From positions 1 through 38,142 of the forward strand of contig DAIDJK010000099.1 in the NCBI GenBank assembly GCA_027450225.1: a DNA stretch of 38,142 bases, in the 5' to 3' direction. The translations under genes and the position numbers were made by a program. The DNA comes from Bryobacterales bacterium. GTDB taxonomy: Bacteria; Acidobacteriota; Terriglobia; Bryobacterales; Bryobacteraceae. Positions 17,097 through 25,544 of this stretch are shown one piece after another. The stretch's first letter is position 1; each line of letters begins with the position of its first letter. Below the pieces are notes generated by a model that worked only from the letters and a program-made list of their open reading frames with translations, did no database searches and had not been told where the DNA came from.

Positions 17097-18617
17097 ATGT
17101 TTGAACACAAGCCTCGGAACCCGGTAACTCGAAGGGAAGCTCTCAGACGCGTTGGAAACGGCTTCGGCATGATGGCATTTGCCGGCATGCTCGGCGAGTC
17201 CATTGCCCGGGCTGGTCTTGCGCCCGCGCCTGACGGCGCGCTCGGCGTGGCCAAACTGGACTACCCTCAGCGCGTGAAGCGCGTGATTTTTCTCTTCATG
17301 AACGGCGGTCTTTCGACGATCGACGCATTCGACCCCAAGCCGATGCTCGACAAGTACGATGGGCATCCGCTCCCGGGCGGCCACATCAACACGGAGCGCC
17401 GGACGGGCGAACTGATGAGATCGCCCTTTAAGTACAAGAAATACGGCCATTCCGGGATGGAAATCAGTGAACTCTGGCCGCATCTGGCCGAGGTCGCCGA
17501 CGATATCTGCTGGGTACGCTCGGTTCACACGGAGATTCCGAACCATGAGCCTTCGTGCCTGATGATCAACACGGGCGCAAACCAGGCGGGGCGGCCGTCC
17601 ATGGGCGCATGGATCACGTATGGACTTGGCAGCGAGAACCAGAATCTTCCTGGTTATGTCGTCTTGTGTCCGGACACGCCCACCACGGTAGGACCGCCTT
17701 TGTGGAGCAACGGCTTCCTTCCGGCCATCACCCAGGGCACGTTCATCTCGAACAAGATTGCGGGAGCCGCAGACGGGATGGGGATGGCAATGCCGTCGGG
17801 CGACAAGGTCAGGGACGATAAGCCCCGGAAAGTCGTCATCGAAAAGGGCTTCGATCCGAAGAAGATTCTCAGCTACGTGAACAATCCGAAGTTCACCATG
17901 CCGGAACAGCGGCGTGAAATGGATCTGCTCGAGAAGCTTGAAAAGATCCGCTCCGAAGACACCGGTACCGACCCTCAGGTGGAAGCGGTGATCAAGTCGA
18001 TGGAAATCGCCTACCGCATGCAGACCGAGGCGCCGGACGTGTTCGACATCCGCAAGGAATCGCAGGCGACGCTCGACATGTACGGTCCCGGCGAAGTGGC
18101 GCGCGGCGCTCTCATGTCCGTGCGGCTGGCCGAAAAGGGCGTGCGGATGGTGCAGCTCTACTATTCGAAGGGCGATCCGTGGGACGCTCACACGGACATC
18201 CTGGCGCACCGGATTAATGCGAAGAATTCGGATCAGGCATTCGCGGCGGTGATCAAGGACCTGAAGCAACGCGGGCTGTGGAAAGACACGCTGGTGGTTT
18301 GCGGCTCGGAGTTCGGGCGAACCCCGGTCCGCGAGGTGGGCGGCATGGCAGGCGCGGCCAAGCGCGGTCGCGATCACAATCCGTTCGCGTTCACGATGTG
18401 GCTGGCCGGCGGCGCCGTGAAAGGCGGCACGATCTATGGCGCGACCGATGACTTCGGATTCAAGGTGGCCGAGAAGCCGGTCCACGTGCACGATATTCAC
18501 GCGACGATCCTGTATCTGATGGGCATTGAGCACACGAAGCTGACCTATCGCTACAGCGGCCGCGATTTCCGGCTGACGGACGTGGCCGGTAACGTGATTC
18601 ACGACCTGGTCGCATAA
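17097..18617 (+). CDS. DUF1501 protein, sulfatase/alkaline-phosphatase-like fold, Tat-type N-terminus
   Basis: A 506-residue protein starting with a twin-arginine-like leader (TRREALRRVGNGFGMMAFAG), so export by Tat is likely. DUF1501 landmarks: VIFLFMNGGLSTIDAFDPKP, IPNHEPSCLMINTG, GRPSMGAWITYGLG, the metal-site-like DPWDAHTDILAH, and VVCGSEFGRTP followed by GRDHNPFAFTMWLAGG. DUF1501 proteins are distant members of the sulfatase/alkaline phosphatase superfamily; the family substrate is unknown. The gene sits 49 bases after the PSCyt1/DUF1549 gene and is presumably co-transcribed. Length and ends match the family; no oddity seen. Confidence 0.93.
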   Translation: MFEHKPRNPVTRREALRRVGNGFGMMAFAGMLGESIARAGLAPAPDGALGVAKLDYPQRVKRVIFLFMNGGLSTIDAFDPKPMLDKYDGHPLPGGHINTERRTGELMRSPFKYKKYGHSGMEISELWPHLAEVADDICWVRSVHTEIPNHEPSCLMINTGANQAGRPSMGAWITYGLGSENQNLPGYVVLCPDTPTTVGPPLWSNGFLPAITQGTFISNKIAGAADGMGMAMPSGDKVRDDKPRKVVIEKGFDPKKILSYVNNPKFTMPEQRREMDLLEKLEKIRSEDTGTDPQVEAVIKSMEIAYRMQTEAPDVFDIRKESQATLDMYGPGEVARGALMSVRLAEKGVRMVQLYYSKGDPWDAHTDILAHRINAKNSDQAFAAVIKDLKQRGLWKDTLVVCGSEFGRTPVREVGGMAGAAKRGRDHNPFAFTMWLAGGAVKGGTIYGATDDFGFKVAEKPVHVHDIHATILYLMGIEHTKLTYRYSGRDFRLTDVAGNVIHDLVA

Positions 18618-18662
18618 CCGTCAGAATGGCGTTCAGGAAGAACGGCCGTCCGACGCGCGTTT

Positions 18663-18671
18663 TGATATAGT
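18663..18671 (+). promoter_or_regulatory. Extended -10 promoter element before the enolase-superfamily gene
   Basis: TGATATAGT fits an extended -10 (TGN followed by TATAGT), 22 bases before ATG 18694, with no good -35 box. It would allow transcription independent of the DUF1501 operon. Confidence 0.35.
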
Positions 18672-18693
18672 TTCCGCGTCAGCCGGAACGAAT

Positions 18694-19923
18694 ATGAAAC
18701 GACGCGATTTTCTCGCCGGAACGGCCGCCGTTCTTCCCCTTCAGGCCCGAGCCATGCAGCAGCCCGAAGAACCGCCGTCACCTCGATACACGGGCAAGCC
18801 GGAGTTGAAGATCACGGACCTGCAGGCGTGGATCGTAAACGCCGGCCGGAACTACGTGTATGTGAAGGTGTCGACCGACCAGGGCATCCACGGCTGGGGC
18901 GAAGCCTATTCAGCTGGACCCGACCAGGCGACCCTGGACACGATTCTCGATTTCAAGAGCTGGCTGCTCGGCAAAGACCCGCGCAATGTGGAGTACTTGT
19001 GGGCGACGATGTACAACTTCACGCGTTTCCCCGGTGGGCTTGTGGTGAACGCGGCGATCAGCGGCATCGAACACGCGCTGTGGGACATTGCGGGGAAGGC
19101 TGCTGGCCTGCCGGTCTACATGCTCACTGGCGGCAAGTGCCGCGACAAGATTCGCTGTTACCAGGCGGCGAACAGTCCCGAGCAGGCAAAAAGCCTGATC
19201 GCGAAATACGGCTACACAGGGTTGAAGGCGACGCTGCCGCTGACCAATACCGTACCCGCCATCTCGTCGATTCGCGCTTTCGGCGACAAAGCGGCGGCGA
19301 TGCGGGAAGCGGTGGGCATGAACGTCGATCTCTGCTTCGACGCGCACGCCCGCGTGTGGGCGCCGTACATTGCATACCAGCTGGCTGAAGCCCTGAAGCC
19401 CGTACGGCCGCTGTTTCTGGAAGAAGCGATCCGCCCGGAAAATATGGACCAGATGGCGGAGTTGCGGCGCCGGGCGCAGATCCCGATCGCGACGGGCGAG
19501 GAACTCTATACGAAGTATCAGTTTCAGCAACTCATCTGGGCCGACGCGGCTGACATTATTCAGCCGGATATCTGTCTTGCGGGCGGGCTGCTGGAACAAA
19601 AGAAGATCGCGGCTATCGCGGAATCACGGTACGTGGAAGTAGCTCCGCACAATCCGCTCGGGCCGCTGGCGACGATGGTGAATATTCACTTCGCGGCCTC
19701 GACGCCGAATTTCGTGATCCTCGAATATCATCCCGACGACACTTCGCCGCGAAAGGACCTGATCAAAGGCGATCCGGTGGTGGTGAAGGACGGCTATCTT
19801 GCCATTCCGGACAAGCCGGGCTGGGGATATGAGATGAACGAGGAGGCTTTCAAACACATGCCGCCGAAGCCGTGGCATCGAGGATTTTCGTTCAATCCCG
19901 ACGGCTCGCCGGCATTCATCTGA
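18694..19923 (+). CDS. Tat-exported mandelate racemase/enolase-superfamily dehydratase, galactonate/mannonate dehydratase-like
   Basis: A 409-residue protein with a twin-arginine signal (MKRRDFLAGTAAVLPLQARA) followed by a complete muconate-lactonizing/enolase fold. Catalytic residues read by comparison with DgoD: metal ligands D216, E243 and E269; H218 in DAHAR (the DFHGR position of DgoD); and the D292/H319 dyad in IIQPDICLAGG and VAPHNPLGPLATM. These place it in the sugar-acid dehydratase branch (galactonate, mannonate or similar aldonates) that forms 2-keto-3-deoxy acids. Enzymes of this branch are usually cytoplasmic, so a Tat signal is notable. The convergent neighbour is a sugar-acid-type MFS transporter. 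The substrate is not resolved; the fold is certain. Confidence 0.9.
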   Translation: MKRRDFLAGTAAVLPLQARAMQQPEEPPSPRYTGKPELKITDLQAWIVNAGRNYVYVKVSTDQGIHGWGEAYSAGPDQATLDTILDFKSWLLGKDPRNVEYLWATMYNFTRFPGGLVVNAAISGIEHALWDIAGKAAGLPVYMLTGGKCRDKIRCYQAANSPEQAKSLIAKYGYTGLKATLPLTNTVPAISSIRAFGDKAAAMREAVGMNVDLCFDAHARVWAPYIAYQLAEALKPVRPLFLEEAIRPENMDQMAELRRRAQIPIATGEELYTKYQFQQLIWADAADIIQPDICLAGGLLEQKKIAAIAESRYVEVAPHNPLGPLATMVNIHFAASTPNFVILEYHPDDTSPRKDLIKGDPVVVKDGYLAIPDKPGWGYEMNEEAFKHMPPKPWHRGFSFNPDGSPAFI

Positions 19924-19997
19924 TCTTTCGCGCCGTCCGGGTTCTGCTCTCCTCATGCGGCGATACAGATCTGTCTGAGCGTGTGCGATAGGCGGAC

Positions 19998-21305
19998 TCA
20001 AACCTCGGCGCGTCGCCGGGGATCGATGAAGATCCAGAGGACGGCGGCCGAGAAATAGAGAGCAGCAGCGATCCAGAACACGGCGCGAAACGATCCGAAC
20101 GCGCTCTCGACCCAGGCGGCGGTCAGCGGCGCGAGCATGCCGGAGACGCTGGATGCCACGTTGATGAATCCCCCGGCCGTGCCTCCAAAACGGCCGCCGG
20201 TATCGGTAGTGGTGGCCCACATGACAGGGAGAGTGAGATCGTGCGCCCCGCTGGCGAGCGTGAGCAGGGCTACGGCGGCCCATGTCGATTGCATGTAAAC
20301 CGCGCCGAGGTAGCCAAGGGCGCCAATGGAGTATCCCGAGATGGCGACGGCGCGGCGTCCCACCACTATGCTCCGGCGCCAGCGCGAGATTCGATCGGCG
20401 AGCAAGCCGCCGGCGGCGCATCCGGCAGCTCCGGCAGCGAGCGGAAGCGCCGCCAGCAGGCCGGAATTCGGCAGCGATGCTCCGTGCTCGCGAATTAGCC
20501 AGGTGGGCAGCCACGTCACAAAGAACTGGAAGCCGAAGCCGGAGGCGAAATAGCTGGCGAAGAGCGCGAGCATTGTCGGATGGAGCAGGAGAGCCGTCCA
20601 GCGGAGTTTCGCGCCGGACCTCCGAGGTTGCGAGCCGGTTCGCATCAATTCGAGCTCGGCCGCATTCACCGATGGATGCGTGGCTGGATCGTCGCGATAC
20701 CACCACGCCCACACGATGCACCAGACGATGCCGAGCGCCCCGAAGGCAGCGAATGCTCCCCGCCAGCCGAGCCAGAGAATCAATGCGACGGCGAGCGGCG
20801 GAGCGAACGCGCCCCCGAGCCTCGCACCCATCCACATGATTCCGTTGGCCCGGGCCCGCTCATTGATCGGAAACCAGCAGGCGAGGGCGCGTGAAAGGGT
20901 CGGGAACGCGCCTGCTTCGGCGGCGCCGAAGACCGTGCGCGTGACGAGGAGGCTCGGGAAATTCCAGGCGGCGCCGGTGAGAGTGGTGAATACCGACCAG
21001 CACCCGACGATGCGCAGCAGCATGCGCCTCTGCCCGAAAAGGTCTCCAAGCCATGCAACCGGCAGTTCGGCAATCGCGTATGCGACATAGAACACCGTGA
21101 ATACCCATCCGAACTGAATATCGGAAAGCCCGAAAACTCTTTGCATTACCGGCGCGGCAGCGGAAAGGCACACGCGATCGAGGTATGTGATAAATGCCGC
21201 CGCGAAGACCAGACCGAGAACGGCCCGCCGGGCGCGCGTGGCCGGAACGAACCCAGCGGCGCTCTGAGTTCCGGCTCCACGGTCTGAATATCTTTGTTTG
21301 TTCAA
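19998..21305 (-). CDS. MFS transporter, anion:cation symporter type (hexuronate/galactonate-like)
   Basis: A 435-residue, 12-helix inner-membrane transporter. The first helix with ITYLDRVCLSAAAPVMQ and the following FGWVFTVFYVAYAIAELPVAWLGD are typical of the anion:cation symporter family (ExuT, GudP, DgoT), which import hexuronates and aldonates with protons. The loop GDLFGQRR carries the MFS motif. The TTG start at 21305 gives 32 residues before helix 1; its ribosome-binding site is weak (AAGG), and a later start is possible. The gene converges with the dehydratase across a 74-base gap holding a 10-bp palindrome (ACAGATCTGT, 19965-19974) but no clear terminator. Uptake of the dehydratase substrate or product is a reasonable inference. 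Confidence 0.88.
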   Translation of the reverse strand: MNKQRYSDRGAGTQSAAGFVPATRARRAVLGLVFAAAFITYLDRVCLSAAAPVMQRVFGLSDIQFGWVFTVFYVAYAIAELPVAWLGDLFGQRRMLLRIVGCWSVFTTLTGAAWNFPSLLVTRTVFGAAEAGAFPTLSRALACWFPINERARANGIMWMGARLGGAFAPPLAVALILWLGWRGAFAAFGALGIVWCIVWAWWYRDDPATHPSVNAAELELMRTGSQPRRSGAKLRWTALLLHPTMLALFASYFASGFGFQFFVTWLPTWLIREHGASLPNSGLLAALPLAAGAAGCAAGGLLADRISRWRRSIVVGRRAVAISGYSIGALGYLGAVYMQSTWAAVALLTLASGAHDLTLPVMWATTTDTGGRFGGTAGGFINVASSVSGMLAPLTAAWVESAFGSFRAVFWIAAALYFSAAVLWIFIDPRRRAEV

Positions 21306-21447
21306 AACGTTCCGCGCCTTGAATCGTATCGCGACGGGACGAAACGTAAAGTTTTCACGACCAGGAACCGATAAACCTTTCGAGAGCTTTCGGCGAGCGC
21401 GAGGCAGTGATGCGCAGCCGGTCGGAAAGGATCCAGGGCAGCCGCAA

Positions 21448-22608
21448 TTGCCTCATCTCGACCCCTTAACAGTGAAACTCATAACGGTGCTTACCATGTG
21501 CATGGTCAGCGCCGCGGTCCTGCTCTCACTCAGAACCGTGCGTCAAGCACCGGGCATGCGGCTGTTCGCGGCGGGAATGCTCTCCGTGTGCATCGGCGCC
21601 ATCGCGGGAATGAGCCGGCTGGTGATTACCGGGGCGTGGATCGTGATCGCCTGCCAGGCGCTGATGGTGGGAGGGTTGATCGCAATCGTCCAGGGATTGC
21701 GGGCCTTTCGCGGAGTCGCGGGCCTGTCCGAACGTATGACGGGAGGCATCATCGGCGCGGCAGGAGTGGCCTTTCTGTACCTCTTGATTGCAGACAACAA
21801 TTTCTCCGCAAGAGTTGTGCTCATTTCATGCATCAACTGTGCGCTCTGTGTCGATGCCACGGGCACGCTGCTGCGACGGACGCGCGGGGAGAAACGGGGC
21901 ACTTACTGGCCTGCCGCGGCAGCGTTCGGAACTGCCGCTCTGAATTACGCGGCGCGCGCGGTCGTGACGGTGTCGGGGCACTATGGCCGTTCTTACCTGA
22001 CAGACAACCCGTTCGATGTCGCGTTCACGATCTGCGCGTCCGCCGCGTACATCGCGGGCGCGTTCGGCATCCTGGTGGCGGCGAATGAGCGCGCGCGAGC
22101 CGATTCGGCGCGCATGGCGCTGTTCGATCCGCTGACCAATCTTCCGAACCGGCGGCACCTGTTCGATCGTTTCGCGGCGGTCGACGACCATCCCGAGACC
22201 ACTCCGAGTCCGGCGGGCCTGATCTATCTGGACCTCGACGGATTCAAGGAAGTGAACGATTTTCTGGGTCATGCGGCGGGCGACGAATTACTTCTCAAGA
22301 TCAGCCGCGCAATGAGCGGCGCGTTGCGCTCGGAGGACTGTCTGGCGCGCATTGGGGGCGATGAATTCGTGGCGCTGATTGGGCGCCCGGTCACGCGAAC
22401 CGAGCTGGAGGCGGTTGCGGAACGACTGCAATCCGCGGTGGAAAATCAGACGGTCTGCGACGGACTGCCGTGGCGAATCCGCGTGAGTTGCGGAACCGCG
22501 CTTTACCCGGACGATGGCGCGAGCATGCATGAGGTGATGCGAGAAGCGGATGCAGCAATGTACGCCGTGAAGCGGGAACGGCGGCTGAGCGCAGCTCTCG
22601 CCTCCTGA
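21448..22608 (+). CDS. Membrane-bound diguanylate cyclase (GGDEF) with product-inhibition site
   Basis: Synthesises c-di-GMP from two GTP. With TTG 21448 (AGGG about 10 bases upstream) the protein has 386 residues. The open frame continues back to 21298 but that part overlaps the divergent MFS start and lacks domain character; GTG 21472 is another option. About seven membrane helices (residues 8-210: LITVLTMCMVSAAVLLSL, LVITGAWIVIACQALMVGG, FTICASAAYIAGAFGILVA) form the sensor, then GGDEF (about 225-385) with DPLTNLPNRRHLFDRF and an intact GGDEF at 303-307. RSED at 294-297 is an RxxD inhibitory site at the standard five-residue distance. There is no EAL or HD-GYP domain. It may influence the polysaccharide genes further on, but nothing in the sequence ties them. 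Confidence 0.92.
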   Translation: MPHLDPLTVKLITVLTMCMVSAAVLLSLRTVRQAPGMRLFAAGMLSVCIGAIAGMSRLVITGAWIVIACQALMVGGLIAIVQGLRAFRGVAGLSERMTGGIIGAAGVAFLYLLIADNNFSARVVLISCINCALCVDATGTLLRRTRGEKRGTYWPAAAAFGTAALNYAARAVVTVSGHYGRSYLTDNPFDVAFTICASAAYIAGAFGILVAANERARADSARMALFDPLTNLPNRRHLFDRFAAVDDHPETTPSPAGLIYLDLDGFKEVNDFLGHAAGDELLLKISRAMSGALRSEDCLARIGGDEFVALIGRPVTRTELEAVAERLQSAVENQTVCDGLPWRIRVSCGTALYPDDGASMHEVMREADAAMYAVKRERRLSAALAS

Positions 22609-22622
22609 AGTCGGGTCCGCCG

Positions 22623-23417
22623 CTATTTCAGGAAACCGCTGATGCGGGCGCCGGATTCGCCCAGAGCGTCATTGCGCTCGTCATCAAGGGCGAGCAACTT
22701 CCGGCCGAGAGGGCTCAGGCGCGCCTGCACGTCAGGGCTTAGCAGCTTCTTCTGGTACTGCTGCTGAGGCTTGTCCCCCCGCGTGAAGTAGACATGCATG
22801 GCGCGCCGCGGCTGCCCGGTTCGATTATCCGTGCCCCCGTGCCAGAGGTGAGCATTCATGATGACGACGGTGCCGGCTTTGCCGGTAACCAGAATTTCGC
22901 TTTCGAGCTGCGCTCCCGGTTCCGGCAGCCGTCCCCAGCGATGAGAGCCAGGAACAACCCGCAGGGCGCCATTTTGCTCGGTAAAGTCGTCAAGCATCCA
23001 GACCGAGTTGCAGACGTAGTAGCCCTTTTCATCAGCGATGGCGCCGCTGTCGGCATGCAGAGGCTGGCCGCAGTTCGAATTCGGATTCGCCGACCGCACG
23101 TTCAGACTCGACAACTTGAAATCCGGGCCAAGCACCGTCTCGATGCCGTCTAGTACGACAGGGTGCTCAATCGCTTCTTCGAAGACTTCGCCTTTATCGA
23201 CGCAGTTCGCCAGACGGCGCGTGCCGGGCTCCTGTTTGAATTCGCTGCCGGCCTCACCGCCTTCGCTGGCGAAGAGTTCTTCCACGCGGGCTACAAGGCG
23301 CGCGACCTGGTCTGGAGAGAGCAGACCGGGCAGAATCAGGAATCCGTTTTCGTCGAGCGATCGCCTCTGTGATTCGGTTAGCATGTCAAAACGCTGTCCG
23401 TCCCATGAGTGTGCCAC
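22623..23417 (-). CDS. Phytanoyl-CoA dioxygenase (PhyH)-family Fe(II)/2-oxoglutarate oxygenase
   Basis: A 264-residue cytoplasmic oxygenase. GTG 23417 is preceded by GGAG on the minus strand. The iron triad is visible: H121 and D123 in PLHADSG, and H193 in NAHLWHGGTDN; an arginine for 2-oxoglutarate follows at about 204 in GQPRRAMHVYF. Other family features are LDENGFLILPGLLS at the N-terminus and NGALRVVPGSHRWG. PhyH proteins hydroxylate very different small molecules, so the substrate is not predictable. It ends 14 bases from the converging GGDEF gene and lies 31 bases after the homoserine dehydrogenase stop on the same strand, possibly one transcription unit. Confidence 0.9.
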   Translation of the reverse strand: MAHSWDGQRFDMLTESQRRSLDENGFLILPGLLSPDQVARLVARVEELFASEGGEAGSEFKQEPGTRRLANCVDKGEVFEEAIEHPVVLDGIETVLGPDFKLSSLNVRSANPNSNCGQPLHADSGAIADEKGYYVCNSVWMLDDFTEQNGALRVVPGSHRWGRLPEPGAQLESEILVTGKAGTVVIMNAHLWHGGTDNRTGQPRRAMHVYFTRGDKPQQQYQKKLLSPDVQARLSPLGRKLLALDDERNDALGESGARISGFLK

Positions 23418-23448
23418 AAGAGAAGCTCCGTGTCCGCAACGCTACGCC

Positions 23449-24753
23449 CTACAGTGGAGGCTCCATGGGCAGCGCAAGCGGCGGTTCCCGAAGGAAGCTC
23501 AGCCGGCTCATCTGATCGACGGCTTCGCGAATCGCCTGCTCGGAAGTCGGTTCGACTGTGATGACGAACGGCAGGTCATCTTTTGTGTCACACGGCAGTT
23601 GCAACACGGCTTCGAGGCTGATCTGCCTTGAGGCCAGAATGCCAGCAAGTTCGGCGATGATGCCCGGCCGGTCCTCGACGCGGAAACGCAGATAATACGG
23701 CCGGTGCTGCAATGTGATCGGAACGGGCTGATAAATGCCCAGCCGCTCGTGCGCGAAAGGAGATACGCGCTCCGGGCTGCCGCTGCGGATTTCGCGAGCC
23801 ACGCGCATCAGATCACTCACAACGGCAACGCCGGTGGGTCGTGGCCCGGCGCCCCGGCCGTAATAGAACGTGTCGGCGCCGTAGTGGCCCTTCACCCACA
23901 CAGCGTTGTAAGCGCCACGAACCCCGGCGAGGATGGTGGATTTCGGAATGAGCGCGGGCCGGACGGAAAGAATGAGACCCCGGTCAGTCTGGGCCGCGGC
24001 GCAAACCAGCCGGATGGTGTGGGCAAGCTGGTGGGCGTATTCAAAGTCGGCCGGAGTAATGCGGCGGATGCCCTCGACGAAAATATCGCCGGGCGTGATC
24101 CGTTCGCCGAAAGCGAGCGCGGCGAGAATGGCCAGTTTCGATCGCGCGTCGTGACCGTCCACATCGGCCGACGGATCGGCCTCGGCGTAGCCAAGCGATT
24201 GGGCCTCAGCGAGCACCGCCTCGAACGAGGCGCCGCGCGATTCCATCTCCGTGAGGATATAGTTGCTGGTGCCGTTCAGGATACCGGCAATCGCGACGAT
24301 GCGGTCGCCCGAGATGCCTTCGCGCAACACGGCATGGATGGGGATGCCGCCGGCGACGCTGGCCTCCATCGCCAGGTTAATATTGGCCCGGATGGCGCGG
24401 TCCCAGATTTCGGCTCCGCAGAGCGCCATCAGTTCCTTGTTGGCGGTAACGACGGATTTCCCGTTTGCGATAGCGGCGTCAATGATCTCGCGCGCAACGG
24501 ACGTCCCGCCGACCAGTTCCGCGACCACATCAACCCGAGGATTGGTGACCACCTCCCGCCAGTCTGCCGTTCGCGCCACGCCAGCGAGGCTGGCGGGGAG
24601 TGTTTTCGACGCGGCGGAACGGCTGCATACGGCGGCGACCCGGAGCCGAAACCCCAGTTTCAGCGCGATCTGGTCCGCGTTTCCGGCCAGAATCTCCAGC
24701 GCGCCCGAGCCTACGTTGCCAAGCCCGATCACACCGACATGAACGTCTGTCAT
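23449..24753 (-). CDS. hom: Homoserine dehydrogenase with C-terminal ACT domain
   Basis: A 434-residue enzyme reducing aspartate semialdehyde to homoserine with NAD(P)H, in threonine and methionine synthesis. ATG 24753 is chosen because the Rossmann motif follows at once (VHVGVIGLGNVGSG); the frame is open to 24954 but that part is low-complexity and lies under the divergent gene. Visible features: ANKELMA with the conserved lysine; GGIPIHAVLREGISGDRI and GILNGTSNYILTEM of the catalytic domain; YAEADPSADVDGHDA; and a regulatory ACT domain (about 345-425: RVEDRPGIIAELAGILASRQ), which suggests threonine feedback. The divergent gene at 24782 starts only 28 bases away, so both promoters share or overlap this short interval. 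Confidence 0.96.
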   Translation of the reverse strand: MTDVHVGVIGLGNVGSGALEILAGNADQIALKLGFRLRVAAVCSRSAASKTLPASLAGVARTADWREVVTNPRVDVVAELVGGTSVAREIIDAAIANGKSVVTANKELMALCGAEIWDRAIRANINLAMEASVAGGIPIHAVLREGISGDRIVAIAGILNGTSNYILTEMESRGASFEAVLAEAQSLGYAEADPSADVDGHDARSKLAILAALAFGERITPGDIFVEGIRRITPADFEYAHQLAHTIRLVCAAAQTDRGLILSVRPALIPKSTILAGVRGAYNAVWVKGHYGADTFYYGRGAGPRPTGVAVVSDLMRVAREIRSGSPERVSPFAHERLGIYQPVPITLQHRPYYLRFRVEDRPGIIAELAGILASRQISLEAVLQLPCDTKDDLPFVITVEPTSEQAIREAVDQMSRLSFLREPPLALPMEPPL

Positions 24754-24781
24754 TCTTGAGTATGATAACGAGGTATCGTTT

Positions 24782-25129
24782 ATGACACGGCAGCGCTTCC
24801 TTCGCCGCGTCCTGCTGTTGGTCGCGCCAACAGCGGTCGGTGCTCCCGTAACATCCGCCCAGGATCCGGGAGGGCCGCTCGAACCGCCTCCGCCGGGGAG
24901 TCCGGATGAGATCCGGCTGCCGAACGGCAAACGGCAGCGGGACGCGATCCTCAAAGCCGATTACGAGCAGAACCTAAAAGACGCGCAGGAACTGGTATCA
25001 CGCAGCCGGGATTTCGAGCTGCAACTCGAGAAGAGTGATCAGTATGTACTTTCGCTCGATCTGCTCAAGCAACTGAATGAAATCGAGAAGACTGTCCGCC
25101 GTATTCGTGGCCGCATGCGGCGGGTCTGA
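24782..25129 (+). CDS. Small exported hypothetical protein with C-terminal helical segment
   Basis: A 115-residue protein with ATG 24782 behind GAGG at 24770-24773 and 8 bases of spacing. A signal peptide is likely (RQRFLRRVLLLVAPTAVGAPVTSAQ; two arginines precede the hydrophobic core). Then come a proline-rich stretch (GPLEPPPPGSPDEIRLPNGK) and about 65 residues of strongly charged, probably coiled-coil helix (ADYEQNLKDAQELVSRSRDFELQLEK ending IRGRMRRV, described here by its ends only). I do not recognise a named family. It is divergent from homoserine dehydrogenase, with nothing coding downstream for over 400 bases. Probably a periplasmic helical protein; function unknown. Confidence 0.75.
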   Translation: MTRQRFLRRVLLLVAPTAVGAPVTSAQDPGGPLEPPPPGSPDEIRLPNGKRQRDAILKADYEQNLKDAQELVSRSRDFELQLEKSDQYVLSLDLLKQLNEIEKTVRRIRGRMRRV

Positions 25130-25427
25130 GCAAGATACCACGGGGGCGAAGATGCGATTCGAACTGGAAATCCGCATTCCCCAGTGAAACGATCACGTGC
25201 AACCCGGCACTCCGTCATATAACCGCCACCGGCGTGGAACCAAACCAGAATCGATGATCGCCATTCGAATACCGGATTGTGCAGGCGGGCCGACAATTGT
25301 CAGGAGTGGCGGGAACATCCGCCCGAAGTATGAATGGAGCCGTTCGTACGCGTTCGATTCATTCTCGTTTTCATATCCAAAGGCTCGAAAAGGTTTATTC
25401 CATTACGTAACAGTCATTACCTTTTCA
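25130..25427. other. Intergenic region upstream of the polysaccharide locus promoter
   Basis: No convincing gene lies in these 298 bases; one open frame (25197-25529) has no family-like features and runs across the promoter. Visible items: a perfect 10-bp palindrome GACAATTGTC at 25292-25301; an 8-bp palindrome TTACGTAA at 25403-25410; and direct repeats of CATTAC at 25401-25406 and 25415-25420 (14-base period), just upstream of the -35 box. The last 60 bases are clearly richer in A+T than the flanks. These may be activator or repressor sites. No terminator for the preceding small gene was found. Confidence 0.5.
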
Positions 25428-25456
25428 TTGATTACCTCGGCCCTGGGAACTATACT
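25428..25456 (+). promoter_or_regulatory. Sigma70-type promoter of the polysaccharide (wecA) operon
   Basis: TTGATT at 25428-25433, a 17-base spacer and TATACT at 25451-25456 (five of six -10 bases). Transcription would start near 25463, leaving a leader of about 95 bases before ATG 25558. Confidence 0.6.
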
Positions 25457-25495
25457 GAAGGCTGAATCAACCTGGCGCGACTGGAGGCGCGCGGG

Positions 25496-25544
25496 CGCGA
25501 GTGGCGTTCCCCGGAAGGGGAAAGGGTGATATTGCCGCTCAGCG
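25496..25544 (+). promoter_or_regulatory. Structured RNA leader before wecA, unknown class
   Basis: A 10-bp outer stem can be drawn: CGCGAGTGGC (25496-25505) with GCCGCTC-A-GCG (25534-25544), with one G-U pair and one bulged A. It encloses a perfect 6-bp hairpin, TTCCCC (25507-25512) and GGGGAA (25517-25522), with a GGAA (GNRA-type) loop, and then an unpaired 11-base segment AGGGTGATATT (25523-25533). The only ribosome-binding-site-like sequence (GAGAAG, 25544-25549) touches the end of the outer stem. I recognise no known riboswitch class. It could control translation of wecA. Confidence 0.4.

Noticed and set aside
15611-17254. Long minus-strand open frame (547 codons) opposite the PSCyt1/DUF1549 and DUF1501 genes
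   Set aside because: It spans two well-supported plus-strand genes, is rich in His/Arg/Leu as expected for an antisense reading of G+C-rich DNA, and has no domain features.
17055-18602. Minus-strand open frame (515 codons) opposite the DUF1501 gene
   Set aside because: It mirrors the DUF1501 gene almost exactly and has antisense-type composition with no motif.
19965-19974. 10-bp palindrome ACAGATCTGT between the converging dehydratase and MFS genes
   Set aside because: It has no T run and no promoter nearby; a single palindrome of this size is not enough to call a terminator or operator.
23449-24954. Longer form of homoserine dehydrogenase starting at 24954
   Set aside because: The added 67 residues are low-complexity Gly/Pro/Arg sequence lying under the divergent small gene; the Rossmann motif begins right after ATG 24753.
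25197-25529. 110-codon open frame before wecA
   Set aside because: It runs through the best promoter and the structured leader, has no good ribosome-binding site, and its hydrophobic stretch is simply the translated A+T-rich promoter.
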